Positions 1 through 9,704 of a stretch of DNA of 25,224 nt are shown here, in pieces. Position 1 is the stretch's first letter; each line of letters starts with the position of its first letter. Origin of the DNA: Ophiosphaerella korrae (taxonomy: Eukaryota; Ascomycota; Dothideomycetes; Pleosporales; Phaeosphaeriaceae); NCBI GenBank assembly GCA_028456385.1, contig JALNQF010000518.1, positions 1-25,224 of the forward strand, in the 5' to 3' direction. A model generated the notes under the pieces. The model saw only the letters and a list, made by a program, of their open reading frames with translations, ran no database searches and was not told the DNA's origin. The position numbers were made by a program, and so were the translations under genes.

Positions 1-74
1 CAATGATATCAAAAAATCCAAGATTTGTACTGTCAAGAGAGGGTTGTCATGGCTGATGCTCCACCCCCACCACC

Positions 75-75
<1 letters not shown>

Positions 76-116
<41 letters not shown>

Positions 117-125
117 ACCAAAAAC

Positions 126-168
<43 letters not shown>
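76..168. repeat. Paired poly-C tracts (41 C, 11-nt gap, 41 C)
   Basis: Positions 76-116 are 41 consecutive C and 128-168 are again 41 consecutive C. They are separated by an A-rich 11-nt spacer and preceded by a short CCA-type stretch at 61-75. Open frames here are pure proline or glycine and are low-complexity artefacts. The complementary strand could form G-quadruplexes and this strand an i-motif. The length of such runs in an assembly is unreliable. Confidence 0.95.
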
Positions 169-2309
169 ACTCCCCGACATGATGGCTGGGCACCCTTCCC
201 ACACTGGTCGACCAGTGCGGCATTTTGGCACAAGCACAACACAAGCCTGGATCGATGCCGATCTACGACTAGAGGAAGCTAAAGGAAGGGTTCGGCTTGA
301 GTTTCCATACGCACAGGCAAAAATCAGCACCGTTACTTTTCGTGGCGTGCAGTCATGCTCAAAGCGGCGTAACTCCCGAGTAGCTTTGATGAGCAAGTCA
401 GCAGAGCGGAGATGAAACCGCGGGGCTATCGTTGGAGGCTCGCTTCGCCATGTACATGGCAGCTGTAGACGGTGATCATTGTGTAATTGGGGCACCTGCA
501 TCAGTCTTGGCATCTGTGTCCTTTGCCGTGGGCTTGCTTCTTGGGCGCACACCCTCCACGGCTAACGTTTCTGAGGAGTGAGTGCTTTGCGGAGATTTAG
601 TAATACGTCACGGATTGTAGCAGGGTCTAGATCTTGCCGTCTTGGTGGGACGCTGGGCGGGGGGGCAAGGGTGAAGTAAAACAGCGATTAGTATCGCGAG
701 GCGCCCGCATAACTTGAGTGATAATGCAAGAGCTTGTGCATTATCAAACAAGTACTTTGATGCTCGAAGATCTCGACAAGGGATCGCTCACCGATGCTAT
801 GGTCGGCTGACGTTGATATATTGTTGGCTCAGCCTTCTAGATGTGCAAGAGGTCTTCCACAACAGTGTGAAAAATACATATGCAAATAGTCCTTATTCGA
901 TCGGCTTGTCTTACCTGGAAGTGTTGAGCTTCCCGTCCGTAGCTTGATGGCGTGGTGAGATCCATAGAATCGGTTGCCCAAGCTCCAATGTCAGGGATGA
1001 TGGGGCGGCTACCATATGAACTCCCCACGCCACATCCCTGAATGGGAAGGCTTTGGTGAATGACAGCCGTCATCTCGAAGCAGACTTAGCAAGGGCAGTA
1101 CTCTGCGTCAAAGCTCTGATCGTATCAGCTTTGACATTTCCTAATTCTGTTTGTTGCGCATATCAAGCTAGAGACATGGATCTCGGCCTCATCTAAGCAG
1201 GAAAAAAAAAAAGCAATCAAGCATGCTTGGTACTTGCAGGCGCCAGGTGAAGGACATCAGTGAGTAGACTGTGGTAGCCCGGTGTAACATTCGCGTCCGT
1301 CGCCCTCCGCATTCGGGGTTGCTCAGGAGGCTGAATCCGGCTATCTCGCCGGTAGGCGTGACATGACAGATACCCTGTGATCGGTTGTGTCGGACCAATA
1401 CCGTGGCCTCTCGCTAGAATGAGCGCCGGCATTGGATAGGTGTGAGAGGGAGATGATGTTGCAGGCAAAACTCACAAACTCGAGACTGGAAACTTGAACG
1501 AAACATGAATAGAAGAGGTTGCAGCTTGCTTTGCATAATTTGACAGGAGGACGCAGTTTGAAAAGAAAGTTGAAACGGGGGGGTTTTTTTTTTTTCTTCA
1601 CGTTCATGGTGGGACGGTGAGTCATCAGGCTCCACGTAGCGGTGCATGCAGCAACAGCAAAAACACATGTGGGCTGCGATTTGCTGGCCGAAGATGAAAC
1701 AAAGTCGGTAAAGCAGTGCATGCATGTGCAGACGTTGATGACGATGATGGACACGAGGTACAGTACGTAGGTAGACATGGTGTGGGCAGGCAAGTCTGCT
1801 CTTCACGGAGAAGGACGCAATGGAGGAAGTCGGTTGACGGCGGTTGAGAGGCACGTGGTCGCGTCCTGCATCCCAGCATCCTAGTCCAGCTGAGCAGGCC
1901 GCCTCGAAGCAGGCAAGAAGAGACATCTCTGGCTTTCCGGCCGGTCAATATTATGCATAACGGACTTGCCAGACGACGACCAACGGCCACAAGCGGTGCG
2001 GATAGCGGTTGGGTGGACGCCCCCCCCCCCCCCCAGAATTTGTTTGGTGGCGCAGCATGCAGACTTGAAACATGGCAGATGTGGGATGGAAAAAAAAGGA
2101 CGACCCATCCACGCGGTGCTAACCGTGCTATCGATAGGTGGACACGGGGGAGGGGGGGCGCACGACGTACTTGCGTAATCGCCTTGAAGGGAGGGTATTC
2201 CTGTTCCAATGGCGTGGGCGTCGGGCTGGGGGAGCAGCGTCGATGAAACACGGTCGCGGCCGCAGGCGACCGTTTCTCGGAGACGAACGGTAGCATTGAG
2301 GAATTGTAT

Positions 2310-2336
2310 CTACCTAGTTACGGGGCAATTAGGTAG
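2310..2336. repeat. Short imperfect palindrome CTACCTA...TAGGTAG
   Basis: CTACCTA at 2310-2316 is the exact reverse complement of TAGGTAG at 2330-2336, with a 13-nt GC-containing loop. TACCTA/TAGGTA motifs recur nearby, for example TAGGTAGA near 1769. Its function is unknown; it could be a factor-binding site or chance. Confidence 0.5.
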
Positions 2337-3534
2337 GTATCTAGGACTTCGCTCGCTCCGAAAGAGATCTGCCTCCAGGGCTTGTCGTCACCGCCATCGC
2401 TTGGGCACAGCCACTTCGGGGCGGGCGAGGCGAGTGGCGCACAGTAGCAAGATCTAATCGCCTGTCCACCAACGTCGTACTCGGCATGTCATGGAGATGA
2501 GGATTGAATATGTGTCGACATTGTTGAGCAGTGCAAGTCTACAGTCTACACAACGCGTCTGCTTCAGCACGCGCCGAAGCTACTCGACGATGGCACTCTA
2601 GCGGACCATGTTTGGTAGCCCGCACTCACATGATCAGGCTCTGTTGGGGCTTTTCACACCCGGCCACCATCCTTGCTCGCATCCCTGCGCGCCCATCTCA
2701 TTGGGCTGGTAACAGTCAGCCCATCTTTAGAATTTTTAGCGTCAAACAACGCCAGCCTGTAGATGCCCCCAAGCCTACAGCGTCGACGACCACCTTGCGA
2801 TAGAGTCTACCACCGCCTGTCCTGTCTGGCTTTGCCTGTCCGAGCACCCACATTGCCTAAATGGGCAGCAAAGCCGCTGCTGTGTGTCCTCGATTGGGAG
2901 GACTTTTTGCAACACCAGGCTCGCCCAATGTTATGGCGTGCGTGCGTGCATGCCAGAAGATAGAAATCTGGCATCCAGCGTCTAGTATCTAGTACCTAAT
3001 ATCTTGTATCTTGTATCTTGCATCTGGAGCCTACCATGCAGGGTATCTAGCATGCTGTCTATCCTGTGCTAGTATCAACTAGCTATCTATCGGATCAGGT
3101 GGCGGATGCATGGTCGTCTGTGTCCGGCTCAGCTGCCATGGTCAGCACCTGAAGTAGACAATTCAATCATGCTGCCATTTCCACACTCAAGCTGTCTACT
3201 ACACAGTAGTCAATTCATCTCCGTGCGCGCAGGGCCCAGATGGGGAGATCGTACGTCGGCAGCCGCGCATTAGGGCATCGCAATCTTGGGCCTACCAACA
3301 TGCGCCTATCCACGCGTGCGCCGTCCACCGGACAGTCAGCTTAGGTTCTGCTAGACTGCAGCATGCATACACACATACTCTGGTCGTATGCAGGTTTAAA
3401 CAAGCTAGATGCACAGTGCAGAGCCGAACGGGGCAGTGTGCATGAAATCCTTGCCAAGTGGTGTGGCCACGCCGACTGGCCCATGACGGTCGCAAGCAAA
3501 GCTCTTAAGAGGATCCCACCCTCCACCACTAGTC

Positions 3535-3690
3535 TGCCCTACCCTCCACCTCCCACCTTCGCCTCTCTCGCCCCTCATTCGCCCGTCTCTTTGTCTCTTC
3601 CTCCTCCTCGCAAGAAACATCACCACCAGGGACTCTTCTCTTTTTTTTTTCTTTTTTTTTTTTCTGTTGTTGTTGTTGTTCCTCTCCTTT
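3535..3690 (+). promoter_or_regulatory. Pyrimidine (CT)-rich leader of the 3730 gene
   Basis: From 3535 to 3690 the plus strand is almost pure C/T (CTCC, CCTCC and T-runs at 3641-3662) and is followed by repeated TTG. It lies about 40 to 190 nt before the ATG at 3730. CT-rich tracts just before the transcription start are common in highly expressed filamentous-fungal genes. The assignment rests on position and composition only. Confidence 0.5.
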
Positions 3691-3729
3691 GTCTTCTATC
3701 GTTGATTCTCCGTCCCATCTAATATCGCC

Positions 3730-4794
3730 ATGCCTATCCAATTGCTCCCGGCTTCGGCTGCCGCCTTTGCGCCCCGGTCCACCGTCAATGTCGTCCTCAG
3801 TTCAAAAGTCGAGCCATGGTTAACACAGACACTTAAACGGGTCAACCGGGTTAAGCGCCCACTCAACAGCGTCCAGCAACACACGCGCTGCCTGACAGAA
3901 ACCCTCTCCGGCAGCAATGCCATCTGGTCGCTCTCCTCCATTATGGTGCCCAAGGCCCCGGACTCGGAACTACGCAAGGATGCCAATCCCCTGGTTGAGG
4001 CTCTGTTCAACTACCAGCTCATTCATATCGAGGCCTACGTCGTACACGTTGATATGGTGTCACAGCATGAGGTTGCATTCAAGCTCACACCGGAAACCAT
4101 CGAGGCGCTGGTTGAGTACCACAAGGACATTTACTCGGTCGACGTGGCTGCCAGCACATGGGAGTGGGCCGAGAAGGAGCAGCAATTGAAGAAGCTGCAG
4201 GACAAGTTCGTCCAGGCGGCCAACCGCTACGTCTTCCGCACCGGCGTGCGCGCGCTCGAAGGACTAGAGGAAGAGGGTGCCGGCGAGCTTCTCGAGGGCC
4301 GTGGCGAGGACGTCAAGAACGCCATCATGGGACTATTCCTGCCGCTGCTGCCTCCTCCACCGCGCATTGTCGACGTCGTCCGCCCGACTGCACCTCTCCT
4401 CCCCAGCTCGCCAGGCTCCGCAAACTGGTGGGCGCCAACGCAGCACATGCCCGTGTCGCACGCTGCATCTGTGGATCCGTGGAGGGTCGTACCGTCGACT
4501 CCCAGCCCGACGATTGCCACTTGCGGCGAGACGCAGGCTACCTTCTGGAGCACCATGGGCACCATGGGATATGAGGCTGTCCAGCTGCCGTCGCCCACCC
4601 CCTCCTTCAGCCAGCCCTGCTACTCGTCAAGCCCCTACACGTCGAGCTCGTACTACAGCCCGCCGCCGGCATCTGCGCCCATCCCCGCGCTGCCCTTGCC
4701 CAGCGTGCTGGCGCAGCAATGCGGATCGAGCGTCGGCTTCGGCGGCTTCGGCTGGGACTCGGGCTTCGCGCCACAGTACGCTGCCTTTACCTAG
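3730..4794 (+). CDS. Hypothetical protein, 354 aa, Pro/Ser/Tyr-rich C-terminus
   Basis: This is a single uninterrupted frame of 354 codons. The ATG sits in good context (gccATGCC) after a CT-rich leader, and codon third positions are strongly C/G as in the neighbouring real genes. Residues 1 to about 160 have normal composition and are predicted helical, with alternating charged and hydrophobic residues around 90-160. About residues 115-165 contain an amphipathic stretch (WEWAEKEQQLKKLQDKF) that may form a short coiled coil. From about 200 onward the chain is low complexity: a LLPPPPR patch, many Ser/Pro/Tyr, and a Gly/Phe-rich end (GFGGFGWDSGF). I see no signal peptide, membrane segment or catalytic motif. 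I do not recognise the family. The disordered aromatic/Gly tail would be compatible with a nuclear or condensate-forming adaptor, but that is speculation. The mature N-terminus would probably start with Pro (Met-Pro-Ile). Confidence 0.75.
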   Translation: MPIQLLPASAAAFAPRSTVNVVLSSKVEPWLTQTLKRVNRVKRPLNSVQQHTRCLTETLSGSNAIWSLSSIMVPKAPDSELRKDANPLVEALFNYQLIHIEAYVVHVDMVSQHEVAFKLTPETIEALVEYHKDIYSVDVAASTWEWAEKEQQLKKLQDKFVQAANRYVFRTGVRALEGLEEEGAGELLEGRGEDVKNAIMGLFLPLLPPPPRIVDVVRPTAPLLPSSPGSANWWAPTQHMPVSHAASVDPWRVVPSTPSPTIATCGETQATFWSTMGTMGYEAVQLPSPTPSFSQPCYSSSPYTSSSYYSPPPASAPIPALPLPSVLAQQCGSSVGFGGFGWDSGFAPQYAAFT

Positions 4795-5760
4795 ACAGCC
4801 GTATATCGCGAGTCTCTTCTTCCTCTTCTTCTCTCCTCCCTCTCCGTGTCTCCGCAGCCGGAAGCGGGGACTTGGCCCGTCCGCCCCCGCCTACCCCCCT
4901 GACTTCCTCGGCTGAAAGTATACTTTCAGCCCCGCGACGCCCGCCACGAGACGAATGCGCACCCCACGACCCAGCGACGAAGTCCATCCACCCCTCGCCC
5001 AGCATGGGACGGCGTTATCATCCATTTTAGCGAGCGTGTCTTTTTATATTTTCATTTTCCCTTTCTCCGTACATTTTCCTTATTGATACCTGCCTTTAGT
5101 CTTTTTGTCCAGCGCTTTTTCCTTGCCATGACAAACACCGGCCAGCCCGGGTTTGTTTGTTTTTGCTCTCCTTTGTTTTTTGCATCGTCCAATCAGGCAT
5201 TTTCGGGGATACAAAGACGGAATAAAGCCTCGCGGCTACGAGTCAGGCACACTCGGTTTGGTTTTTTGTTTAATGTCGTTTCCTCCTTTTACTCGAATGA
5301 GAGGTGCGCACATGTCGCCGACGTGGTGCGCACGGGAGGGGGGAATGCTTGGTAGTTCTGGCACTGCGTGCCAGCCGGCGTGCTACGCGGCAAACGACAA
5401 AAGTTATGGGACATCTGGCATGTCTCACCTTCCTCGCGCCCACACGCACCCCGCCGCCCGGCACGTGGACAGCCCAGCTTCTCCCACGCAAGTTCGTGGG
5501 ACAGCCCCGGCGCGCATTGGTCCTCTGCTTGCGGAGCATACATTGCATGTGCACGGCTGCTCGGCGGCGCGGTGCGGGTGGCGGCGGAAAGGCAATAGGC
5601 TCATCACCTACCTTTGAGCAAGTTCTCGAGCGCCCCTTTTGGTTGAGCCAGGGGTGGTGAATGCGATGCTGGTTTATAGCCCTGGTAAATGTAATAAAAA
5701 ACACAACTCTATATACCTATCAAACAATGCAAACAAAGTCTTGGATGCGGGCTGTTTGGG
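4795..5760. other. Intergenic: 3' flank of the 3730 gene and upstream DNA of VID24
   Basis: Up to about 5110 the sequence is CT-rich then T-rich and fits a 3' UTR with poly(A) signals, though no single signal stands out. 5270-5660 carries several overlapping open frames on both strands (up to 154 codons). Their composition is Arg/His/Cys/Pro-rich and they agree with no recognisable family, so I do not call a gene. Confidence 0.5.
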
Positions 5761-5761
5761 C

Positions 5762-5912
5762 GTGAGTGTGTGTGTATGTGAGTGTGTGTGTATGTGAGTG
5801 TGTGTGTATGTGAGTGTGTGTGTATGTGAGTGTGTGTGTATGTGAGTGTGTGTGTATGTGAGTGTGTGTGTATGTGAGTGTGTGTGTATGTGAGTGTGTG
5901 TGTGCGTGTGTG
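5762..5912 (+). repeat. Minisatellite: nine 16-bp units of GTGAGTGTGTGTGTAT
   Basis: GTGAG recurs exactly every 16 nt at 5762, 5778, 5794, 5810, 5826, 5842, 5858, 5874 and 5890, with near-identical units. The last unit degenerates into TGTGTGCGTGTG. The strand asymmetry (pure G/T/A on plus) gives long artefactual Thr/His frames on the minus strand. The array lies 460 to 610 nt before the VID24 start codon, so it could influence that promoter. Confidence 0.95.
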
Positions 5913-5951
5913 ATGTAATGTGGGGGTTGGGTGCCGGTGCGCCGGTGTGCC

Positions 5952-5966
5952 GGGGGGGGGGGGGGG
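5952..5966 (+). repeat. G15 mononucleotide run
   Basis: Fifteen consecutive G follow GTGCC soon after the 16-bp repeat array. This is one of several long C/G runs in the window. The exact length is uncertain in any assembly. Confidence 0.9.
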
Positions 5967-6374
5967 ACTGCGAGGATTGCAAAGGCTTGCCCAGAGAGGT
6001 AGGCAGGCAGACTGTGCGACAAGCCACGCAAGGCGTACATCGATGTAGATGCAAGCCATTGCTGTTTCCATGCCCGAACTGCGAGACGGTGGAGTGGAGG
6101 GCGCAAACGGGCGGCGGGGGTGTGCGTCTATGTTTAGGTTGTGTTTCGCCGAGCCAGGCGTGTGCGTGTGCGTGTGCGCAGTCTTAGTCTTTGTAACGGG
6201 TGCTGGCAGAGGAGCCTCCGATCCACATCTATCCAGCCATCTGGCTGTCCGGCTGTCTATCTGCTGTCTGCTGTCTGCCTGCTGTCTGCTATCCGCGCCT
6301 CTGTCCTCGCTTGTGTGGTGGATTGGCGCGATGCTCAGTGCGCCCTGGAGGCAGTCTTCTCCGTTGTTACAAGC
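5967..6374 (+). promoter_or_regulatory. Upstream region and probable leader of VID24
   Basis: This stretch separates the repeat array from the VID24 start. It contains iterated CTGTCTG/CTGTCTAT motifs at about 6238-6300 and (GTGTGC)n at about 6159-6180. No clear TATA box is visible. The CTGTCTG iterations are pyrimidine-rich and near the likely transcription start. Confidence 0.4.
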
Positions 6375-7800
6375 ATGCCGGTGAGTGCAGCACGTGGGCC
6401 ATGATGACATGGCACGGCAATGCCATGGCTGACAGACAGCGCAGGACTCGGAGCCGGGCGTGTCCTTCATCGCGGCGCTGGGCGACCTCGACAACGCCGT
6501 CAACCAGGAAGTCCTGCATCTGGCCGCCACCCTGGGCAGCCTCGCATCCGAGCGCGGAGGAGGCGACGAGGGCGAGGGCGAGAGCGAGGGCGAGGGTGAG
6601 GGTGAAGGAGGCGACGCCCGCCTGCGCAGGGTCCTGAGCCGGCTGAGCACCACCCGCGCTCCCTCTTCTTCTTCTTCTTCTTCTTCTTCTTCTCCTTCGG
6701 CCGCCGCCTCTGCCTACGGCGACCGCGTGCCCAGCGCAAATTCCCTCTACGACTGGTCGCCCGCCCTCTCGTCGCGCCGCCGCCCGGCCGACCGCGCGGC
6801 CACGCCCGCCGAGTCGCTGCGCTCCACCGCCATCCTCCAGAGCGTGCGCCGCCACCCACGCTTCTCTGCGCGCGCCCGCGACTCCTCCCTCCAGGACGCT
6901 CACGCTCACGCTCACCCTCCGCCTCCCCTGCCGCACCAGCGCTACATGTCCGGCCACGCCCGCCACGCCGCCCTCCAGCGCCTCTCCTCCCCCCACACCC
7001 ACACCTACACGCGCCCCTGCCCCAACCCCCCGCCCGTCTCCCCCGCCCTCGAGCAGGCGGTCCGCTATCTCGCACACGTGCGCGCCTCGTCGTCCCCCGA
7101 CCACATGCTGCACCACGCCCTGGCCGCAGGCCTCATCACCAAGCACCACTACACGTCCGACTTCCTGACCTCGGTCCACGCCATCCCGCCGCCGCCGCCG
7201 ACGTCGTGGCTCGTCCCCGGCGCCGTGCTTTCGGGCTCCCAGCACGCCACCGCCTCGGTCCCGCACCTCGACCGCTGGCCCGTCAAGGTCACGCTGCACA
7301 CGGTCGACTGGGCCGCCATGACGCTCGCCGCGACCATGCGCGCGTCCAACGTGCCGTCGCACCCCCGCAGCGCCCTGCGCACCTCCAGCATCACCACCTT
7401 CCTCGAGGGCGAAATCATCGACTTCAACACACACACCCTCTTGACCGAGAACTTCAAGTCTAGCGCCGCCAACGACGCCCTCTACTGGCGCAAACTGCCG
7501 CCCTTCCACGGCCTCGACGACGACGCCCTTGCCTACTCGCTCACCTCTACCTCGTACCTGGCCACCGTCAACTCGCAGTACGTGCTGATGCGCTGGAAGG
7601 AGCGGTGTTTTGTCGATGGCGACGGCGGGGATGAGGGTGGGGGGTGTGGACTGACCATCTCCGGCTTCTATTATGCCTGTCTGGGGAGGGCCGATGGGAG
7701 GGTTGTGGGGCTGTATTTTGATCCCATGAGCTCGCCGTACCAGTGTTTGGAGCTGGAGAGCGGGAGGGGGGGTGTGGTGGGGGCTTGGGAGTTTAGGTAG
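6375..7800 (+). CDS. VID24: Vid24/Gid4: substrate receptor of the GID/CTLH E3 ubiquitin ligase
   Basis: In yeast, Gid4/Vid24 is the receptor by which the GID E3 complex binds N-terminal-proline degrons, for example of gluconeogenic enzymes after glucose return. The model has two exons, 6375-6380 and 6445-7800, giving 453 aa. Exon 1 is just ATG CCG. Intron 6381-6444 (64 bp) has a GTGAGT donor, a CTGAC branch site and a GCAG acceptor, and joins in frame to DSEPGVSF. Residues about 40-60 are Gly/Glu repeats, 76-85 are a Ser run from a TCT microsatellite, and up to about 250 the chain is low complexity. About residues 256-450 are the Vid24 beta-barrel: TTFLEGEIIDF near 320, RWKE at 385-388, GFYY at 409-412 and a C-terminal WEFR, all family hallmarks. 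The long disordered N-terminal half is typical of fungal members. The last 60 codons switch to G-rich usage. I am very confident of the family and fairly confident of exon 1. Confidence 0.92.
6381..6444 (+). other. VID24 intron 1, after codon 2
   Basis: The boundaries are CCG|GTGAGT and GCGCAG|GAC, with a branch-like CTGAC at 6429-6433. Retention would place an in-frame TGA after nine codons, so the protein depends on splicing at its second codon. Confidence 0.8.
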
Positions 7801-8251
7801 GCTTGGAGATGGGACTGGGGATGGCGTTTTGGGTTGGGACCGCCCATTGAGGCTTTTGGGGTGCATTGTTGGGTATAAGGGGCCATGTTGTGCTAATCTT
7901 TCAGTTTTGCTGGACGTGGTTGAGTATCTTGTTTAGTGACTCAACCCGCGTAAATCTTTTCCTGCGCAATAATATCGCTATCCCGCAGTATCCTCGACTA
8001 TCCACACGTGTGCGACGCTTCTCTCCCTCCTGGTCATCCTACACGCCAGATACGCATATCGTCCCTCCCCCCCCCCCCACCACCCCCCACCCAATCAGCT
8101 CCCACGAATTAGACCCCGCGCGTCCCAACCCGGTAAGCGCCTCAACCCCAATCCGGACTACACCAGTCATTGGCATCAGGTCGTCTTGAACGAAAGAAAA
8201 GGATAAATACTGCATGGACAATACCACTCTGCTTCAACGGCTTCAAATACC
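7801..8251. other. Intergenic spacer between VID24 and the flavoprotein gene
   Basis: This 450-bp spacer lies between two co-directional genes. It includes a C-rich run at about 8065-8092 and an AT-leaning motif GGATAAATAC at 8201-8210, 42 nt before the ATG. That motif could serve as a TATA-like element for the next gene. No gene is visible. Confidence 0.5.
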
Positions 8252-9220
8252 ATGGCCTCTCCCGAGTATCCCAAAACAGCCGTGAATAAACTGAATCGAT
8301 TGGCTAATCGAGGTGCGTATAATCCCACCTCGTCCCATCACACATATCAAAGAGAAAGAGAAAGAGAAAGAGAGACTAAATGTGGAACAAGGCAAATACG
8401 ACTATGCTACCATCCACTCCCTGATAAACGACTGCCCCATCCTGCACGTCGCGTTCAACGACCCGGAACATGCATTCCCCGTTGTCCTGCCCATGATCGG
8501 ATGCACAGGCAACTTTGAAGTAAAAAAAAAAAAAAAAAAACCTCTTTTCGCCTACATGGGGACATACCACCTAACACACACCAGGACCCAGACGCCGACC
8601 CCGCAACAACACCCCAACACATCTACATCCACGGCTACGTCTCCGCCCGCCTCTTCGCGCACTCTGGCGCCACGGCCCGGCCCGGCCTCCCCGTTACCAT
8701 CAACGCGACGTACGCCTCCCTCCTCACGTCCCCAGCTCCCATTCCAAATCCACGTCGTTGACGAGAAAATAGCTTCATGGACGGCCTCGTCCTCGCCCTC
8801 TCCCCCTTCCACAACTCGTGCAACTACCGCAGCGCAACACTGCACGGCCACGCGACCGCCATCCCGCCCAACGACGCAGAATCCCTGTTCGCCCTGCGCC
8901 GCATCACAGACAACATGGCGCCGGGCCGCTGGGCGACATCGCGGCAGCCGCCGACGGCCGCCGAACTCGCGTCGACGCGCGTGCTGAGGGTTGTGGTTGA
9001 GAGTGCGAGTGCAAAGGTTAGGACTGGGGGACCGAGTGAGGATCGGGCGGATTTGAGGGATGGGGGGTTGGTGGCGAGGGTGTGGACTGGGGTGGTGCCG
9101 TATTGGGGGGTTTGGGGGGAGGGGGTAGCGTGTGGAAAGGGGGGGGAGGGGGATGGGGAGGCGTGGAGGGTGGGGAGGAATGCGGGGGCGAAGGGGTATG
9201 CGTTTGGGGCGGCCGAGTAG
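8252..9220 (+). CDS. FMN-binding split-barrel protein, pyridoxamine 5'-phosphate oxidase-like
   Basis: The model has four exons: 8252-8312, 8392-8519, 8585-8709 and 8773-9220, giving 253 aa. Intron 1 (79 bp) contains an (AGAGAA)n tract. Intron 2 (65 bp) begins GTAAAA with an A19 run and has a CTAAC branch site. Intron 3 is 63 bp. All junctions keep frame. Recognisable family features are MASPEYPKTAVNKLNR at the start, RGKYDY then an ILHVAF strand, PVVLPMIGC (residues 50-58), YIHGYVSARL, DGLVLALSPFHNSCNYRS (about 108-125), and SAKVRTGGPSEDRADL before VWTGVVP near the end. These match fungal proteins annotated as pyridoxamine-oxidase-like or flavin-nucleotide-binding (Pyridox_ox_2 type). The reaction is unknown; they probably bind FMN in the cytosol as a dimer. 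The C-terminal 75 codons are strikingly G-rich (GGG, GTG), unlike the C-rich first two thirds. Confidence 0.85.
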
Positions 9221-9704
9221 ATTTGGTGGGTAAGGGGTGGAATCTCGAATTTGGGTGTGTGTGTGTGTGTGTGTGTGATTCTTTTGCGATGGCCGCGTTT
9301 ATACGGTTGCTTTTTGGCGGAAGGCGTTGAATATCGCAGTAATTCGAATTCAACATGTATGCACACCTAGATACTTATTCGTTGAGTAATGGCTATATGT
9401 AAAACCTAGGTATAGAACTAGTGCAAGACTATATAGATCTCGCTGCAGCATGTATACGCTGTTTCTACTCAAAGGTAATCAACTGTTGTTGGTTATTCCT
9501 CACTATTTTGTAGGTTGTTTAGCGTAGAGCTGCCACCTTACAACTAGAACGCACCGTAATACGAAGGACGGTGACTCTTATGTCATAATTAGATAGCGAT
9601 AGTAGGAGCCACAGCGTACATGACCAAATGTCCATCTCACACAGCCAAATAGCGCACTCCTATATGAACACTTTGTCCAATTCGCTCCTATTAGTTCCAC
9701 TTCC
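9221..9704. other. Convergent intergenic region between the flavoprotein and BOR1 genes
   Basis: Both flanking genes end here, so it should hold two 3' UTRs and terminators. A (GT)n run lies at about 9255-9278. The stretch 9360-9650 is AT-leaning with TATA-like and TAGGTA motifs. No gene is apparent. Confidence 0.5.

Larger units (their letters stand above)
169..3729. other. Long intergenic region without a supportable gene
   Basis: I see no open frame here with protein-like composition. The longest, on the minus strand at 1625-2296, is Pro/Ser/Arg-rich and matches nothing I know. Local features are a C15 run at 2020-2034, a G-rich stretch near 2145-2158, an imperfect inverted repeat at 2310-2336, short TATCTTG/TATCTAG iterations at about 2985-3055, and pyrimidine-rich sequence from 3530 to 3685. 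The last probably belongs to the promoter or leader of the gene starting at 3730. Unrecognised lineage-specific exons or ncRNAs cannot be excluded. Confidence 0.6.

Noticed and set aside
1..60. Possible chromosome end because of C-rich repeats at the window start
   Set aside because: No TTAGGG/CCCTAA repeats; the runs are pure C.
25..415. Poly-proline and poly-glycine open frames across the C41 runs
   Set aside because: They exist only because homopolymer C gives Pro or Gly in every frame; there is no unique protein sequence.
1625..2296. Minus-strand open frame of 223 codons
   Set aside because: Low-complexity Pro/Ser/Arg composition, crosses a C15 run, no recognisable family and no supporting splice or start context.
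5304..5704. Overlapping frames of 118-154 codons on both strands
   Set aside because: Mutually overlapping, rich in Arg/His/Cys/Pro, with no family match; they look like chance frames in GC-rich DNA.
5762..5912. CRISPR-like regular spacing
   Set aside because: Units are contiguous 16-mers with no unique spacers, so this is a minisatellite. CRISPR arrays are also not expected in fungi.
5709..6653. Minus-strand frame of 314 codons with long Thr/His repeats
   Set aside because: The repeat part is the translation of the GT minisatellite and the rest overlaps the promoter and start of VID24.
6367..7866. Minus-strand frame of 499 codons, antisense to VID24
   Set aside because: It mirrors the C-rich third positions of the real gene; composition is Gly/Arg/Val-rich and no domain is visible. 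VID24 has clear family motifs on the plus strand.
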